Source: an uncultured Eubacteriales bacterium (GTDB lineage: Bacteria > Bacillota > Clostridia > Oscillospirales > Acutalibacteraceae). Taken from it: a DNA stretch of 64,000 nucleotides. The stretch spans positions 1 to 64,000 of the forward strand of contig CAKUVH010000002.1 in assembly GCA_934695425.1 (NCBI GenBank), written 5' to 3'. A model generated the notes under the pieces. It had not been told where the DNA came from. It searched no databases and was given only the letters and a program-made list of their open reading frames with translations. The translations under genes and the position numbers were made by a program. Each line of letters begins with the position of its first letter. The first letter of the stretch is position 1. Of this stretch, positions 41,893-50,183 are shown one piece after another.

Positions 41893-42624
41893 ATGAATAG
41901 TGAATCCATGGTTTTGCAAAAATTTTTAGCATTATGTTCGGTAGGCTCAAGAAGAAAATCTCAGAAAATTATCGAGGAGGGCAGGGTAAAAATAAACGGA
42001 AGGCCGGCTAAACTTGGCGACAGAGTAAACCCTTCCGAAGATAAAATTCTTTTAGACGGCAAAAAAATAGAGTTTAAAGATTCTGAAAAGTATTATATTA
42101 TGCTTAATAAACCGCGTGGCTTTGTAACTACGATGAGCGATGAAAAAGGCCGAAAATGTGTAGCTGATTTGGTGAAAGATATCCCGGCAAGAGTTTATCC
42201 GGTAGGCAGACTTGACAGAGATTCGGAAGGTCTGCTTATAATGACAAACGACGGTGATTTCGCCAACAACATGATACATCCTTCCAAAAATATTTGGAAA
42301 ACTTATCGCGTTACAGTTCGCCCCTCCATAAGCGAAGACCAGCTGACTGCTCTTTGTGTAGGAATGGAAATAGATTCCAAACCTACCGAACCCGCCAGGG
42401 TAAATGTTTTGACGCAAGAAAAGGGCAGAGTAGTTCTTGAAATTTCGATCAAAGAGGGAAGAAATAGGCAAATACGTAAAATGTGCGAATCTGTTGGATT
42501 AGAAGTCGCACGCCTAAAAAGAATTTCTATAGGAACTTTAAAATTAGGGATGCTTTCACCCGGAAAATGGCGTAATCTCACCAAAGATGAATTAAAATTA
42601 TTTAATCGCAATCCTGCTAATTAA
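41893..42624 (+). CDS. rluB: 23S rRNA pseudouridine(2605) synthase RluB
   Basis: 243 residues. An S4 RNA-binding domain (about 8-60, LQKFLALCSVGSRRKSQKII) is followed by the RsuA/RluB catalytic domain with the Asp in GRLDRDSEGLL. KEGRNRQIRKMCESVG is the other family motif. It follows dacF with an 18-bp gap and a bidirectional terminator closes the unit. A dacF-rluB neighbour pair is seen in other Clostridia. Confidence 0.94.
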   Translation: MNSESMVLQKFLALCSVGSRRKSQKIIEEGRVKINGRPAKLGDRVNPSEDKILLDGKKIEFKDSEKYYIMLNKPRGFVTTMSDEKGRKCVADLVKDIPARVYPVGRLDRDSEGLLIMTNDGDFANNMIHPSKNIWKTYRVTVRPSISEDQLTALCVGMEIDSKPTEPARVNVLTQEKGRVVLEISIKEGRNRQIRKMCESVGLEVARLKRISIGTLKLGMLSPGKWRNLTKDELKLFNRNPAN

Positions 42625-42650
42625 AAATTTAATTTTTGACAGTAAAAAAT

Positions 42651-42692
42651 AATTCACAGAAAAGTTTTGCTTCTCTGTGAATTTACTTTTAT
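42651..42692. terminator. Bidirectional terminator between rluB and ndk
   Basis: Perfect 10-bp stem AATTCACAGA / TCTGTGAATT, T-rich on the plus strand and A/T on the other. Confidence 0.8.
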
Positions 42693-42700
42693 TTTAATAA

Positions 42701-43114
42701 TTAAGCATTTTCTCCGAAAAATCTTTTGATTTCGATTTCTCCGTTTTCCGGCGAATCAGAACCATGTACGATATTTTCAGCAGTGCTCATTGCAAAGTCT
42801 CCACGAATAGTTCCTGCGGTAGCTTCTTCGAATTTGGTAGCTCCCATTAATATTCTCATGCCTTTTACTACATTTTCGCCTTCAACAATCATTCCGACAA
42901 CAGGACCGGATGTCATGTAGCTTACTATTTCAGGGAAAAATGGGCGATCTGCAATATGAGCGTAATGCTCGCGAAGAATTTTTTCATCAAGATTCATCAT
43001 TTTGATATTTGAAATGGTGTAACCTTTCTTTTCGATTCTTGATATTACTTTTCCCATTAATTTTCTTTTTACGCAATCGGGTTTGAGCATGATGTAAGTT
43101 CTTTCAACTGCCAT
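42701..43114 (-). CDS. ndk: Nucleoside-diphosphate kinase
   Basis: 137 residues from ATG 43114 (AGAGGT upstream); an in-frame GTG-type extension would cross the leader hairpin and is unlikely. It exchanges the gamma-phosphate between NTPs and NDPs through the phospho-histidine in NIVHGSDS. RTYIMLKPDCVKR at the N-terminus and MRILMGATKFEEATAGTIRG are the other hallmarks. The leader (about 43139-43170) forms a TGCCGAT...ATCGGCA hairpin. Confidence 0.96.
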   Translation of the reverse strand: MAVERTYIMLKPDCVKRKLMGKVISRIEKKGYTISNIKMMNLDEKILREHYAHIADRPFFPEIVSYMTSGPVVGMIVEGENVVKGMRILMGATKFEEATAGTIRGDFAMSTAENIVHGSDSPENGEIEIKRFFGENA

Positions 43115-43219
43115 TTTATTACCTCTTTCCAAAATTTTTGCCGATTTTGACTTTTTACAGTCAATCGGCAACTTATGTATACTATTTTAAGCCATATTAA
43201 ATGTATTGTCAAATATGTT

Positions 43220-43810
43220 TTATAGGCGGATCCATTCTTCTCTTATTTGATATCCTTGAGGATGAGCGCAAACTGTGCAAATTTTCGGAGCTGTTTTGCT
43301 TACTACAATTTCTCCGCAGTTTAGGCAAATCCAGCGTTCTTCCTTGGTTGATTCAAATAAAGTACCATTTTCGATGTTTTCGATCAGTTTATTAAACCTG
43401 TCACCGTGAACTTTTTCTATTTTTGACACTTTCATGAATATATCGGCGATGTCATCGAATCCTTCAGACTTGGCTTCCTCGCTGAAACTTTTGTACACAT
43501 CGTTGTATTCTTCATATTCGTTATTTTTTGCGCATTTCAGGAGATCCAAAGTGTTATTGTATAAATCTATTGGATAACCGCCCTCGATTTTTATGTTTTC
43601 TCCGCAAAAAGGCGCTAATTTTTTGTAGAATAATTTTGCGTGTTCTTTTTCTTGATTTGCAGTGAAAGTAAATATCTTCTCGATGATTTGCAAACCGTCT
43701 TTTTCTGCTTGAGACGCCGCAAAAGTGTAGCGGTTTCGCGCTTGACTTTCTCCTGCAAAAGCTTTTAGTAAATTAATTTTTGTGTTACTGTTTTCAAATT
43801 TTATAGACAT
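43220..43810 (-). CDS. rbr: Rubrerythrin
   Basis: 196 residues. A ferritin-like diiron domain (about 1-150) carries the EXXH-type ligands (AGESQARNRYT, NQEKEHAKLF). It ends with a rubredoxin-like iron domain with two CxxC motifs (WICLNCGE and ICTVCAHP). It reduces hydrogen peroxide in the cytoplasm of anaerobes. It sits as a single gene between ndk and murC. Confidence 0.95.
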   Translation of the reverse strand: MSIKFENSNTKINLLKAFAGESQARNRYTFAASQAEKDGLQIIEKIFTFTANQEKEHAKLFYKKLAPFCGENIKIEGGYPIDLYNNTLDLLKCAKNNEYEEYNDVYKSFSEEAKSEGFDDIADIFMKVSKIEKVHGDRFNKLIENIENGTLFESTKEERWICLNCGEIVVSKTAPKICTVCAHPQGYQIREEWIRL

Positions 43811-43894
43811 ATTATCATTCCTTGATTCAAAAATTTTGCTTTTTAAGCTGCAAATTAAATATATACATAATCAAAGATTATATCAAGAGCAATT

Positions 43895-45277
43895 TTAATT
43901 TTTTTCTTTTAGTTTTTCCACGATCATATTAGCGCATTTATACACGTTTCCGCCGCCCAAAGTTATTACCAAATCTCCATCTTCTGCGTTTTTAACAACG
44001 TAATCCGTTATTTCTTCGAACGTAGGAATATATATTGCATTTGTCATTTTTTTTACCAAATCCTCCGAGTGAATTCCGTAAGTATTGGTTTCACGCACCG
44101 GCAAGATTTCTGATATTATTACTTTTTCGGGTTTGGAAAGAGCTTCTGCAAATTCATTTAAAAACATAGAAGTTCTTGAATATGTGTGCGGCTGGAATAT
44201 AGCCCAAACTTTTTTGAACCCCATTTTGGTAGCAGCATTTAGAGTGGTGTTGATTTCTGTAGGATGGTGCGCAAAATCGTCCACGACAGTTACGCCGCCT
44301 ATTGTACCTAAATTTTCAAATCTTCTATGCACGCCCTTGAAATTATTAAGACTTTTTTCTATATTTTTTATTTCTGATCCTAATTCCATGCAAGTTATTA
44401 AGCATGCTAAAGCGTTGAACATGTTATGTTTTCCGGGAACAGATAACGAAATGTGAGAAATTTTTTCTGTGCCTTTGAACACATCAAATTCAGCACATTG
44501 TAATTTGTTGAAAACGATATTATCTGCGTAAAAATCATTATCATGGGATGTTCCGAAAAATAAAGTTTTAGTTTTTACATCCTTTAATATATCTCGGATA
44601 TTTTCATCATCACCGTTGGCGATTATAAGTCTTTTGGTTTGTAATGCAAATTTTTTGAAGGAATTTTTTACATTTTCTAAAGACCCAAAATAATCCAAGT
44701 GGTCTGCTTCCACATTTGTTATGATTGAAATCGCAGGATTAAGTTGCAAAAAACTATCTACATATTCACAGGCTTCGGCAACTATTATGTCCGACTTCCC
44801 GCAGCAGCTGTTTGATTTAATTTTCGGAAGTGTTCCTCCGATTACAGCGGTAGGATCTTTCCCGAGATCCAAAAGGGAAGACGCTATCATAGATGTCGTG
44901 GTGGTTTTTCCGTGAGTGCCCGAAACTCCTATCGAATTATTATATTTATTGAAAATTATTCCCAGCATTACACTTCGTTCAATTATTGGAATGTTTTTGG
45001 ATTTTGCCGCAATTATTTCAGGGTTTGTTTCTTTTATTGCTGCCGAAAACACTACCAAATCTTGGTTTGTGATATTTTCTTCGCTTTGCTTAGATTTTAC
45101 ATCTATTCCCAAAGCCTTTACTTTTTCCAGCGTATCTGAAGGGTATATATCCGAACCTGTTATGACAAAATCTTCAGAGTGCAAAATACTCGCGAGAGGG
45201 AACATTCCGGACCCTCCGATTCCTATAAAATGAATTTTCTTTATATTTTCAAGGCTTTTAATGTTACTGCTTTTCAT
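43895..45277 (-). CDS. murC: UDP-N-acetylmuramate--L-alanine ligase
   Basis: 460 residues. It adds L-Ala to UDP-MurNAc at the start of peptide-stem synthesis. The N-terminal Rossmann domain has GIGGSGMFPLA. The central ATPase has GTHGKTTTTSM and ANGDDENI. The C-terminal domain has the FQPHTYSRT segment. AGAGG precedes ATG 45277. A Pro/Glu-rich membrane protein gene lies 5 bp upstream, so both probably share a transcript. Confidence 0.96.
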   Translation of the reverse strand: MKSSNIKSLENIKKIHFIGIGGSGMFPLASILHSEDFVITGSDIYPSDTLEKVKALGIDVKSKQSEENITNQDLVVFSAAIKETNPEIIAAKSKNIPIIERSVMLGIIFNKYNNSIGVSGTHGKTTTTSMIASSLLDLGKDPTAVIGGTLPKIKSNSCCGKSDIIVAEACEYVDSFLQLNPAISIITNVEADHLDYFGSLENVKNSFKKFALQTKRLIIANGDDENIRDILKDVKTKTLFFGTSHDNDFYADNIVFNKLQCAEFDVFKGTEKISHISLSVPGKHNMFNALACLITCMELGSEIKNIEKSLNNFKGVHRRFENLGTIGGVTVVDDFAHHPTEINTTLNAATKMGFKKVWAIFQPHTYSRTSMFLNEFAEALSKPEKVIISEILPVRETNTYGIHSEDLVKKMTNAIYIPTFEEITDYVVKNAEDGDLVITLGGGNVYKCANMIVEKLKEKN

Positions 45278-45282
45278 TGTGA

Positions 45283-45975
45283 TTACCTCTTTATGTTGTA
45301 GTTATATTTTTTTCTTCTTGAGTAAGAATGTTTTCTTTTTGTTGATGGTTGATATCCTTTTGGCATTCTAAAATTTGCTATAATCACTTTGATTATTATA
45401 AATAGTCCGCTCAGTACCAAAACGCACGAAACACAGGCCTTTAAAAGGTCTTTGCTTTCTGATGTGACTAAATTTTGAATAAATCCCGGGTCGGTATCTA
45501 CTTCGGAATCATCCACTTCCGGTAAGTCAATTTCCGATAGAGTATTATTTTTCTCAGTTCCTTGTTCCTCAGATTTTTCCCCTTCACCCAAAAGCCCGGA
45601 ATCTCCTTCCGAGGGTACGTTGCTCTCTTGCTTTTTGGTTTCTTTAGGTTGTTCTTTTTTTACGGGTTCTTCCGGCTTTTGTTCAACTTCGGGAGAGCTA
45701 TTTTCTTGAGTTTCTGCAGGTTGTTGTTGCTGTTCCGAAGTAGGTTGCTGCTTTCTTGGCACGAATTTATTTTTTGTTCTGGGTGTGACTTTATCTTTTT
45801 TTGGTTCTTTCGGCGGAGGAATAGAGGGCTTTAAATTTTCTTCTGTAGTATTTGTCGCTGAATTAGTATTTTGGTTAGTTTGTGAATTTTCATTTGCAAA
45901 TGCATTTGTGAACGGCAGTGCAAACAAAGCAAAAATTACTGAGCACAAACTAAGTTTATTTTTTAATTTTAGCAT
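45283..45975 (-). CDS. Exported protein with Pro/Gln/Glu-rich region and C-terminal membrane anchor
   Basis: 230 residues. A signal peptide (about 1-28) leads to a long low-complexity region (about 30-170) rich in Pro, Glu, Gln, Lys. One transmembrane helix (about 178-205, ACVSCVLVLSGLFIIIKVII) and a basic tail with a Lys/Arg/Tyr-rich end close it. It is probably a spacer or scaffold outside the membrane with a cytoplasmic basic tail. It lies 5 bp before murC on the same strand, so it may serve cell-wall synthesis. No family recognised; low-complexity content makes homology hard to judge. Confidence 0.73.
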   Translation of the reverse strand: MLKLKNKLSLCSVIFALFALPFTNAFANENSQTNQNTNSATNTTEENLKPSIPPPKEPKKDKVTPRTKNKFVPRKQQPTSEQQQQPAETQENSSPEVEQKPEEPVKKEQPKETKKQESNVPSEGDSGLLGEGEKSEEQGTEKNNTLSEIDLPEVDDSEVDTDPGFIQNLVTSESKDLLKACVSCVLVLSGLFIIIKVIIANFRMPKGYQPSTKRKHSYSRRKKYNYNIKR

Positions 45976-46061
45976 TATTTTGTCCTCACTTATTATAAAA
46001 TTTTACATCTTTTGGCTTCATTTTGTATCTTACTTTTCTATTATACCATTTTATAAGTTAA

Positions 46062-46274
46062 TTAGAAATTAAAAATAAAATCTTTTCCCATAAAATGCAA
46101 TGAAATAGATTTCGGCTTTAAATTTTCATGTTCATATGTTAAAAATGGCGTGTTTTTTTCCGTTATTATTTTATTTGAATTTTTTTCTACTATCAATAGC
46201 CCTGAAATCAGTAATAAAATATATCCTGTGGAAATTGCTGAGAGTAAGTATATTTTTAATCCTTTTTTATTCAT
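46062..46274 (-). CDS. Small membrane protein next to spoIIP
   Basis: 70 residues with one N-terminal transmembrane segment (about 8-28, YLLSAISTGYILLLISGLLI) and a short outer domain. It starts 5 bp after the stop of spoIIP and is very likely co-transcribed. AAGGA precedes ATG 46274. It may be a small partner of the sporulation protein; the family was not recognised. Confidence 0.62.
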   Translation of the reverse strand: MNKKGLKIYLLSAISTGYILLLISGLLIVEKNSNKIITEKNTPFLTYEHENLKPKSISLHFMGKDFIFNF

Positions 46275-46279
46275 TTTTA

Positions 46280-47437
46280 TTATCCTTCTTTTTGTAAATC
46301 ATTTAATAATTTAGAAAGCGACTCTCCAATCATTGTCCCTGTATTTATTGCCTCTTCAAGTGTGTTGACATCGCTTCCTACTTCGATAAGAACGGACCCC
46401 GGAGTTAAATGTTCATTGTATTTGACTTTTGCAAAATGCATAGGGCGGGTAATTCCCGGGAACATCGTTTCGCAGTATTTTTGAATTCTTAGCGCAAATC
46501 TTAAATTTTTTTCCCAATTAGGAAATCCCATCGAATTATCAGGGTCGCAACCTGATACAACCATCATTTGAGCTGCTTTTTTGTCTTTGTATTTAAAAGT
46601 AGGCTTTATTTTTCCGTTTTCCTTAGAGCCCAAACTGTCTCTGTGGATATCTATAACAACTTGCAGGGATGGATATTTTTCTAAATTCTTTTTGATGGTT
46701 TCGGCAGCTCGATTATATGAACCGTTATAAGATGGGGTATCGTGATATGTCATATCATGAACAGTATTTATGCCGTTTTCCATTAGTTTATCGGTGATCG
46801 CTTGACCCACGCGCGTTACATTATTATTGTCGTTTAATGAACGGGGATAAAAACTTTCATAGAAAAATCCAAGGTCTTTTTTCATGTATGATTCAGAGGT
46901 ATGTGTGTGAAAAATCAGTACTTGAGGTTTATCATTTTTTTGGATATTTATATCCGGTTTTAAACTTAATTCATGAGCTATGTCAATATCTTGACCGGTT
47001 GTGTTTTTTACGTAAAAGTTTTCGAATTTAGTGCCTCCTGATTTAAATTCACTTTCTATTATTTTATATTTTTTTTCATTTTCGGAATGAGCTTCATCAT
47101 CGTCGTCATCTTTAATGGTCGGCAAATCCATATCAGATGTTTGTATTTCGGGAGATTTATTTTCAGGCATGGGCTCTTCCGGCTTATTGGTATTATTTCC
47201 TGCTTCGAAATATATATTACTCGGACTTTTATTTTTCGAAAACCAATCAGAAAATTTTGATACAGAAACTTCGCTCCCGAATACTGATTTTGCTGCTAAA
47301 AAATCAATATTATCAAGACTTAAATTTGATTGATTTTTTATTTTTCCGAACAAACATCCCGAGGAAATAAGCAGGGAAGCGGTTGCCAGTACGTTGGCAG
47401 AAAGACAAACAATCCTTTTTTTTAATACTTCATTCAT
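46280..47437 (-). CDS. spoIIP: Stage II sporulation protein P (engulfment amidase/endopeptidase)
   Basis: 385 residues from ATG 47437 (GGAGG about 10 nt upstream). An N-terminal membrane anchor with an Ile/Ala/Leu stretch is followed by an acidic Asp/Glu linker (about 90-130). The SpoIIP catalytic domain comes next, with FHTHTSESY, VIDIHRDSLG and VLIEVGSD carrying the zinc ligands. It cleaves peptidoglycan in septal thinning and engulfment with SpoIID/SpoIIM. Its usual neighbour gpr is not adjacent here. Confidence 0.93.
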   Translation of the reverse strand: MNEVLKKRIVCLSANVLATASLLISSGCLFGKIKNQSNLSLDNIDFLAAKSVFGSEVSVSKFSDWFSKNKSPSNIYFEAGNNTNKPEEPMPENKSPEIQTSDMDLPTIKDDDDDEAHSENEKKYKIIESEFKSGGTKFENFYVKNTTGQDIDIAHELSLKPDINIQKNDKPQVLIFHTHTSESYMKKDLGFFYESFYPRSLNDNNNVTRVGQAITDKLMENGINTVHDMTYHDTPSYNGSYNRAAETIKKNLEKYPSLQVVIDIHRDSLGSKENGKIKPTFKYKDKKAAQMMVVSGCDPDNSMGFPNWEKNLRFALRIQKYCETMFPGITRPMHFAKVKYNEHLTPGSVLIEVGSDVNTLEEAINTGTMIGESLSKLLNDLQKEG

Positions 47438-47538
47438 ATAGACATGTCCTCCACATAATTGCATTTATTAATTTTTATTAAGTCCATGCCTTGGATATTC
47501 AATATTTTCAAATTTTATTTTAAAATATTATTTAATAA

Positions 47539-47567
47539 TTGACATGTATAATACGGTTTGGTATAAT
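47539..47567 (+). promoter_or_regulatory. Consensus SigA promoter of tRNA-Gln
   Basis: TTGACA at 47539-47544, 17-bp spacer, TATAAT at 47562-47567, with the extended element TGG directly before the -10. It matches consensus at every position. Confidence 0.9.
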
Positions 47568-47581
47568 GTCTGTATAGAGAT

Positions 47582-47655
47582 TGCGGAATGGTGTAACGGT
47601 AGCACAGCAGACTCTGACTCTGTTTGTGAGGGTTCGAATCCTTCTTCCGCAGCCA
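47582..47655 (+). tRNA. tRNA-Gln (anticodon CTG)
   Basis: A 74-nt cloverleaf. The acceptor is TGCGGAA / TTCCGCA and the anticodon loop CTCTGAC (CTG). T-arm GGTTCGAATCC, discriminator G, CCA encoded. Confidence 0.93.
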
Positions 47656-47688
47656 TGTTTTCGATTGATACTGCAAGAGGATTTGCCC

Positions 47689-47886
47689 ATGAAAAGTAAA
47701 GAAACATTTTCTTTTATTTTGGATGTTTTAGTGATTGTTTTGTTATCTACAGAGTTGTTTAGAAACTTTGTAAATCATGGAATTTGGGCAACAGGGACTA
47801 TGTTAAGTTTAGTAGCTTTGGTTTGTTGGATTGTTCGGATTCTTTGTCGCATTTATTGTTGTAAGCATCATAAGAAAGCATTTTAA
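47689..47886 (+). CDS. Small two-helix membrane protein between two tRNAs
   Basis: 65 residues from ATG 47689 (AGAGG 9 nt upstream). Two hydrophobic segments (about 8-24 and 32-52) and a Cys/His/Lys-rich end (CRIYCCKHHKKAF). It lies 34 bp after tRNA-Gln and 7 bp before tRNA-Pro. The tRNA transcript from the consensus promoter must run through it, so it may be expressed from that transcript after RNase processing. Function unknown. Confidence 0.6.
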   Translation: MKSKETFSFILDVLVIVLLSTELFRNFVNHGIWATGTMLSLVALVCWIVRILCRIYCCKHHKKAF

Positions 47887-47892
47887 TGATTT

Positions 47893-47969
47893 CGAGGTGT
47901 AGCTCAGTTTGGTAGAGTGCTACGTTCGGGACGTAGATGCCGCAGGTTCAAGTCCTGTCACCTCGACCA
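47893..47969 (+). tRNA. tRNA-Pro (anticodon CGG)
   Basis: A 77-nt cloverleaf. The acceptor is CGAGGTG / CACCTCG and the anticodon stem CTACG / CGTAG encloses TTCGGGA (CGG). Discriminator A, CCA encoded. Confidence 0.95.
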
Positions 47970-47997
47970 CCGTTTGGAAATTTATTCACAACATTTT

Positions 47998-48026
47998 AGC
48001 TCGGCATTGCCGAGCTGCTTTTTTTT
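47998..48026 (+). terminator. Terminator of the tRNA-Gln/tRNA-Pro transcript
   Basis: 8-bp stem AGCTCGGC / GCCGAGCT, then GCTTTTTTTT. Confidence 0.9.
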
Positions 48027-48041
48027 AATTTATAATATTTT

Positions 48042-48066
48042 AGCCGCTGAATTTAGCGGCTTTTTG
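48042..48066. terminator. Second hairpin terminator
   Basis: 7-bp stem AGCCGCT / AGCGGCT with a GAATTT loop and T5. It likely ends the convergent lipoprotein gene or backs up the previous terminator. Confidence 0.75.
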
Positions 48067-48086
48067 TCTATCTCAAAAATTATAAT

Positions 48087-48674
48087 TTATTTAAATCCAT
48101 AAGTTTTATGCCATCTGATACCATAAGGGTCGTCCTCGTCAAAATGCTCACGCAAGAAATAGCAGTCGCCTTCCCAATCGTTATAGTATAAAAACCAATT
48201 TTCGTTAATTCGCTCTGATAAACACTGTCTACGTTTTTCATCAGGGTTTTGATTGATCCAAAAATAAGTTCTACCATCATTGGTAATTTCTTTAATTTCT
48301 TCATATTCTGTATCCCTTAATGTATTCACAGGAACACCTTGATCTGTGTAATAAACTCCCCAATCTTGTCCCCAGCTTATAGCTGTACTCCAATTGCCAC
48401 ACACGAATTCAACTATATTGGATTTTTCCCAAGTATTGGGCAATCTAGGGTTATTGTATGAAATCCAAAGTACTCCATCTAAAGTAATTCCATCAGCAGA
48501 TTGATTTTTTAATATCAAATCTTTGGTTTCTTCTAAAATGCCTTGATTTTCTGAAAAATAATTGATCAGCTCCGGTCTCGCTTGGCGAAAGTCCATGTAG
48601 TCCTTATCCGCGCAGCCGGATAATAATAAGCACATAGATACGGCGCTAAATAATAATATTAAATATTTTTTCAT
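48087..48674 (-). CDS. Lipoprotein, function unknown
   Basis: 195 residues with a lipoprotein signal peptide and a lipobox LLSGC at about residues 18-22. The mature part is rich in Trp/Tyr/Asp (SNIVEFVCGNWSTAISWGQD). It has no recognised enzymatic motif. It would be attached to the outer face of the membrane. Weak ribosome-binding site (GAGAAAATCAAT). A single gene, convergent with tRNA-Pro. Confidence 0.78.
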   Translation of the reverse strand: MKKYLILLFSAVSMCLLLSGCADKDYMDFRQARPELINYFSENQGILEETKDLILKNQSADGITLDGVLWISYNNPRLPNTWEKSNIVEFVCGNWSTAISWGQDWGVYYTDQGVPVNTLRDTEYEEIKEITNDGRTYFWINQNPDEKRRQCLSERINENWFLYYNDWEGDCYFLREHFDEDDPYGIRWHKTYGFK

Positions 48675-48967
48675 ATTGATTTTCTCTAAAATATAATTTA
48701 AATTTAGTTTATTATATATGTTTTTAAATAACTTGTAAAGTTGGAAATAAGTTTTTGATATGAATTATCATCATTAAACAAAACCTCATTTTTCGGGGCT
48801 TTGTTTCTGTTTAAATTTAAAATACTATTCTAACCTCATTGGAGCAGCAGGATTTTTTTATTTTGAACGTATTTACCGGCCATAAAACATCGGATATGAA
48901 TATGGTAATATAATATTTTACAAAAACATTTTTAGTGAGTGATAAATATTTGGTTAATATTACGTGT
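48675..48967. other. Intergenic region with an orphan hairpin
   Basis: A stretch of almost 300 bp without a gene, A/T-rich. It holds an imperfect stem at 48776-48806 (AAACAAAACCTC / GGGGCTTTGTTT, one mismatch) followed by T-rich sequence. The hairpin looks like a terminator with no obvious gene feeding into it from the left on the plus strand. I see no ORF with a ribosome-binding site here. Confidence 0.4.
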
Positions 48968-48995
48968 TTGTTTGATGTTAAAAATTTGGTATAAT
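48968..48995 (+). promoter_or_regulatory. Extended -10 promoter of the secreted GTPase operon
   Basis: TTGTTT, 16-bp spacer, TATAAT at 48990-48995 with TGG immediately before it. It lies about 57 bp before the proposed TTG start of the first gene. Confidence 0.65.
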
Positions 48996-49052
48996 TTTAA
49001 TGGTATTTTAAGCGCTATAAAATATTAATATTATTGAAAGGAGTTGAATTTA

Positions 49053-50096
49053 TTGGTGAGAAAAAGAAGCATCTCATATTTTTTGTTATTACTTTGTTTA
49101 TTTTCTTTAATAATGGGTAATTTTAATGGAAAAGTTTATGCTGTACCCAAAGAATACGATGCACATGTTGCAATTTTTTGCGACAATACCGAATTAGCAA
49201 AGAAGTACGTAGAAGACCTGTGCTTTTTCGAATATGATGGGCAGCGTCAAACTCTCGGTGCTCCGGGAAGTGGAAAAAGTACCGAAAAAGCCATTATAAT
49301 CGATGGTTATGGTTCCGTAAAATATAATGTGTATTTTCATATTGTCGATGCGCGTAAGGCGTTACGCCCTGACCGTGAGTTAAATAACTTGATAAAGTCA
49401 TGTACGGGAGCTGTAATTTTATACAATGTTTTAGACCCGACATTAGCCCCTATACTCAAATCCAAAACGCATTACAAAGAGAATATAGAATTGCTTTTGC
49501 CAATTGATACTCCACTAAATAACTGCATTAAATACTTGCAGTCGTTTGGCCGCTACGGTTGGTGGAATGCACTAAATTTTATAATGTATAACAAAGAAGG
49601 ACTTACTCCGGAGCTTCAAAGTCAATATCGCGAACAGTTAAATCTTTATACTCTTGGAGTAGAAAAGTTTTATGTTAGCGGAGATAACAAGTGGAACAGA
49701 AATCACCCCGCTTGGAATACTGATGTCGGAGTAACAAGTACACTGGGTTGGATTTCAGGAGAAATTTACAGAAGTATATTTTTGGAAAGATATTTAACCG
49801 GTGCACCCAAATTAATCTCGAAAAAAATCTATTCGTCTTCGGAAAATAACGACATAGACGAAGAAGAAACCAGCGAAGAGTCGCTCGAGGAGGACCAGAA
49901 AGAGAAGGATGTATCTGAATGGAAAGAAATTCTCAAATGGTTTGAAGCAGACAATCATGGACTGAGAACGGCTTTGATTAAGGCATATAAGATGGGTATA
50001 AAACCAAAACATTTGCGTTTAGTTCTGGAAAGATTAATGCAAAATTTTCAAAATCTCAACGAGACACAAGACATGGATATGTGTGGAATATGTTGA
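49053..50096 (+). CDS. Secreted degenerate GTPase-like protein ending in CGIC
   Basis: 347 residues from TTG 49053 (AAGGAG ends 9 nt upstream; an in-frame GTG follows at once). A signal peptide covers about 1-30 (ISYFLLLLCLFSLIMGNFNG ... VYA). The mature part has the strand/helix order of a Ras-like fold: HVAIFC, VYFHIVDARKA, GAVILYNVLD, NFIMYNKEG, KFYVSGD. The P-loop region is degraded (FCDNTELAKK). An unusually placed GAPGSGKST lies between the first helix and second strand, a Walker A match that may be functional or chance. A Glu-rich stretch (about 263-285) precedes a helical end. The last four residues are CGIC. It is directly upstream of a clear secreted GTPase. Could instead be an unrelated P-loop protein. 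Confidence 0.62.
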   Translation: MVRKRSISYFLLLLCLFSLIMGNFNGKVYAVPKEYDAHVAIFCDNTELAKKYVEDLCFFEYDGQRQTLGAPGSGKSTEKAIIIDGYGSVKYNVYFHIVDARKALRPDRELNNLIKSCTGAVILYNVLDPTLAPILKSKTHYKENIELLLPIDTPLNNCIKYLQSFGRYGWWNALNFIMYNKEGLTPELQSQYREQLNLYTLGVEKFYVSGDNKWNRNHPAWNTDVGVTSTLGWISGEIYRSIFLERYLTGAPKLISKKIYSSSENNDIDEEETSEESLEEDQKEKDVSEWKEILKWFEADNHGLRTALIKAYKMGIKPKHLRLVLERLMQNFQNLNETQDMDMCGIC

Positions 50097-50183
50097 TTCC
50101 CTGTGCATTAATCGAAAAATCGTGGTGGTATATAAATTAAAAATAGCTCATAAAGCAAATAAAAATAAAGGAAGTGTTATTTT

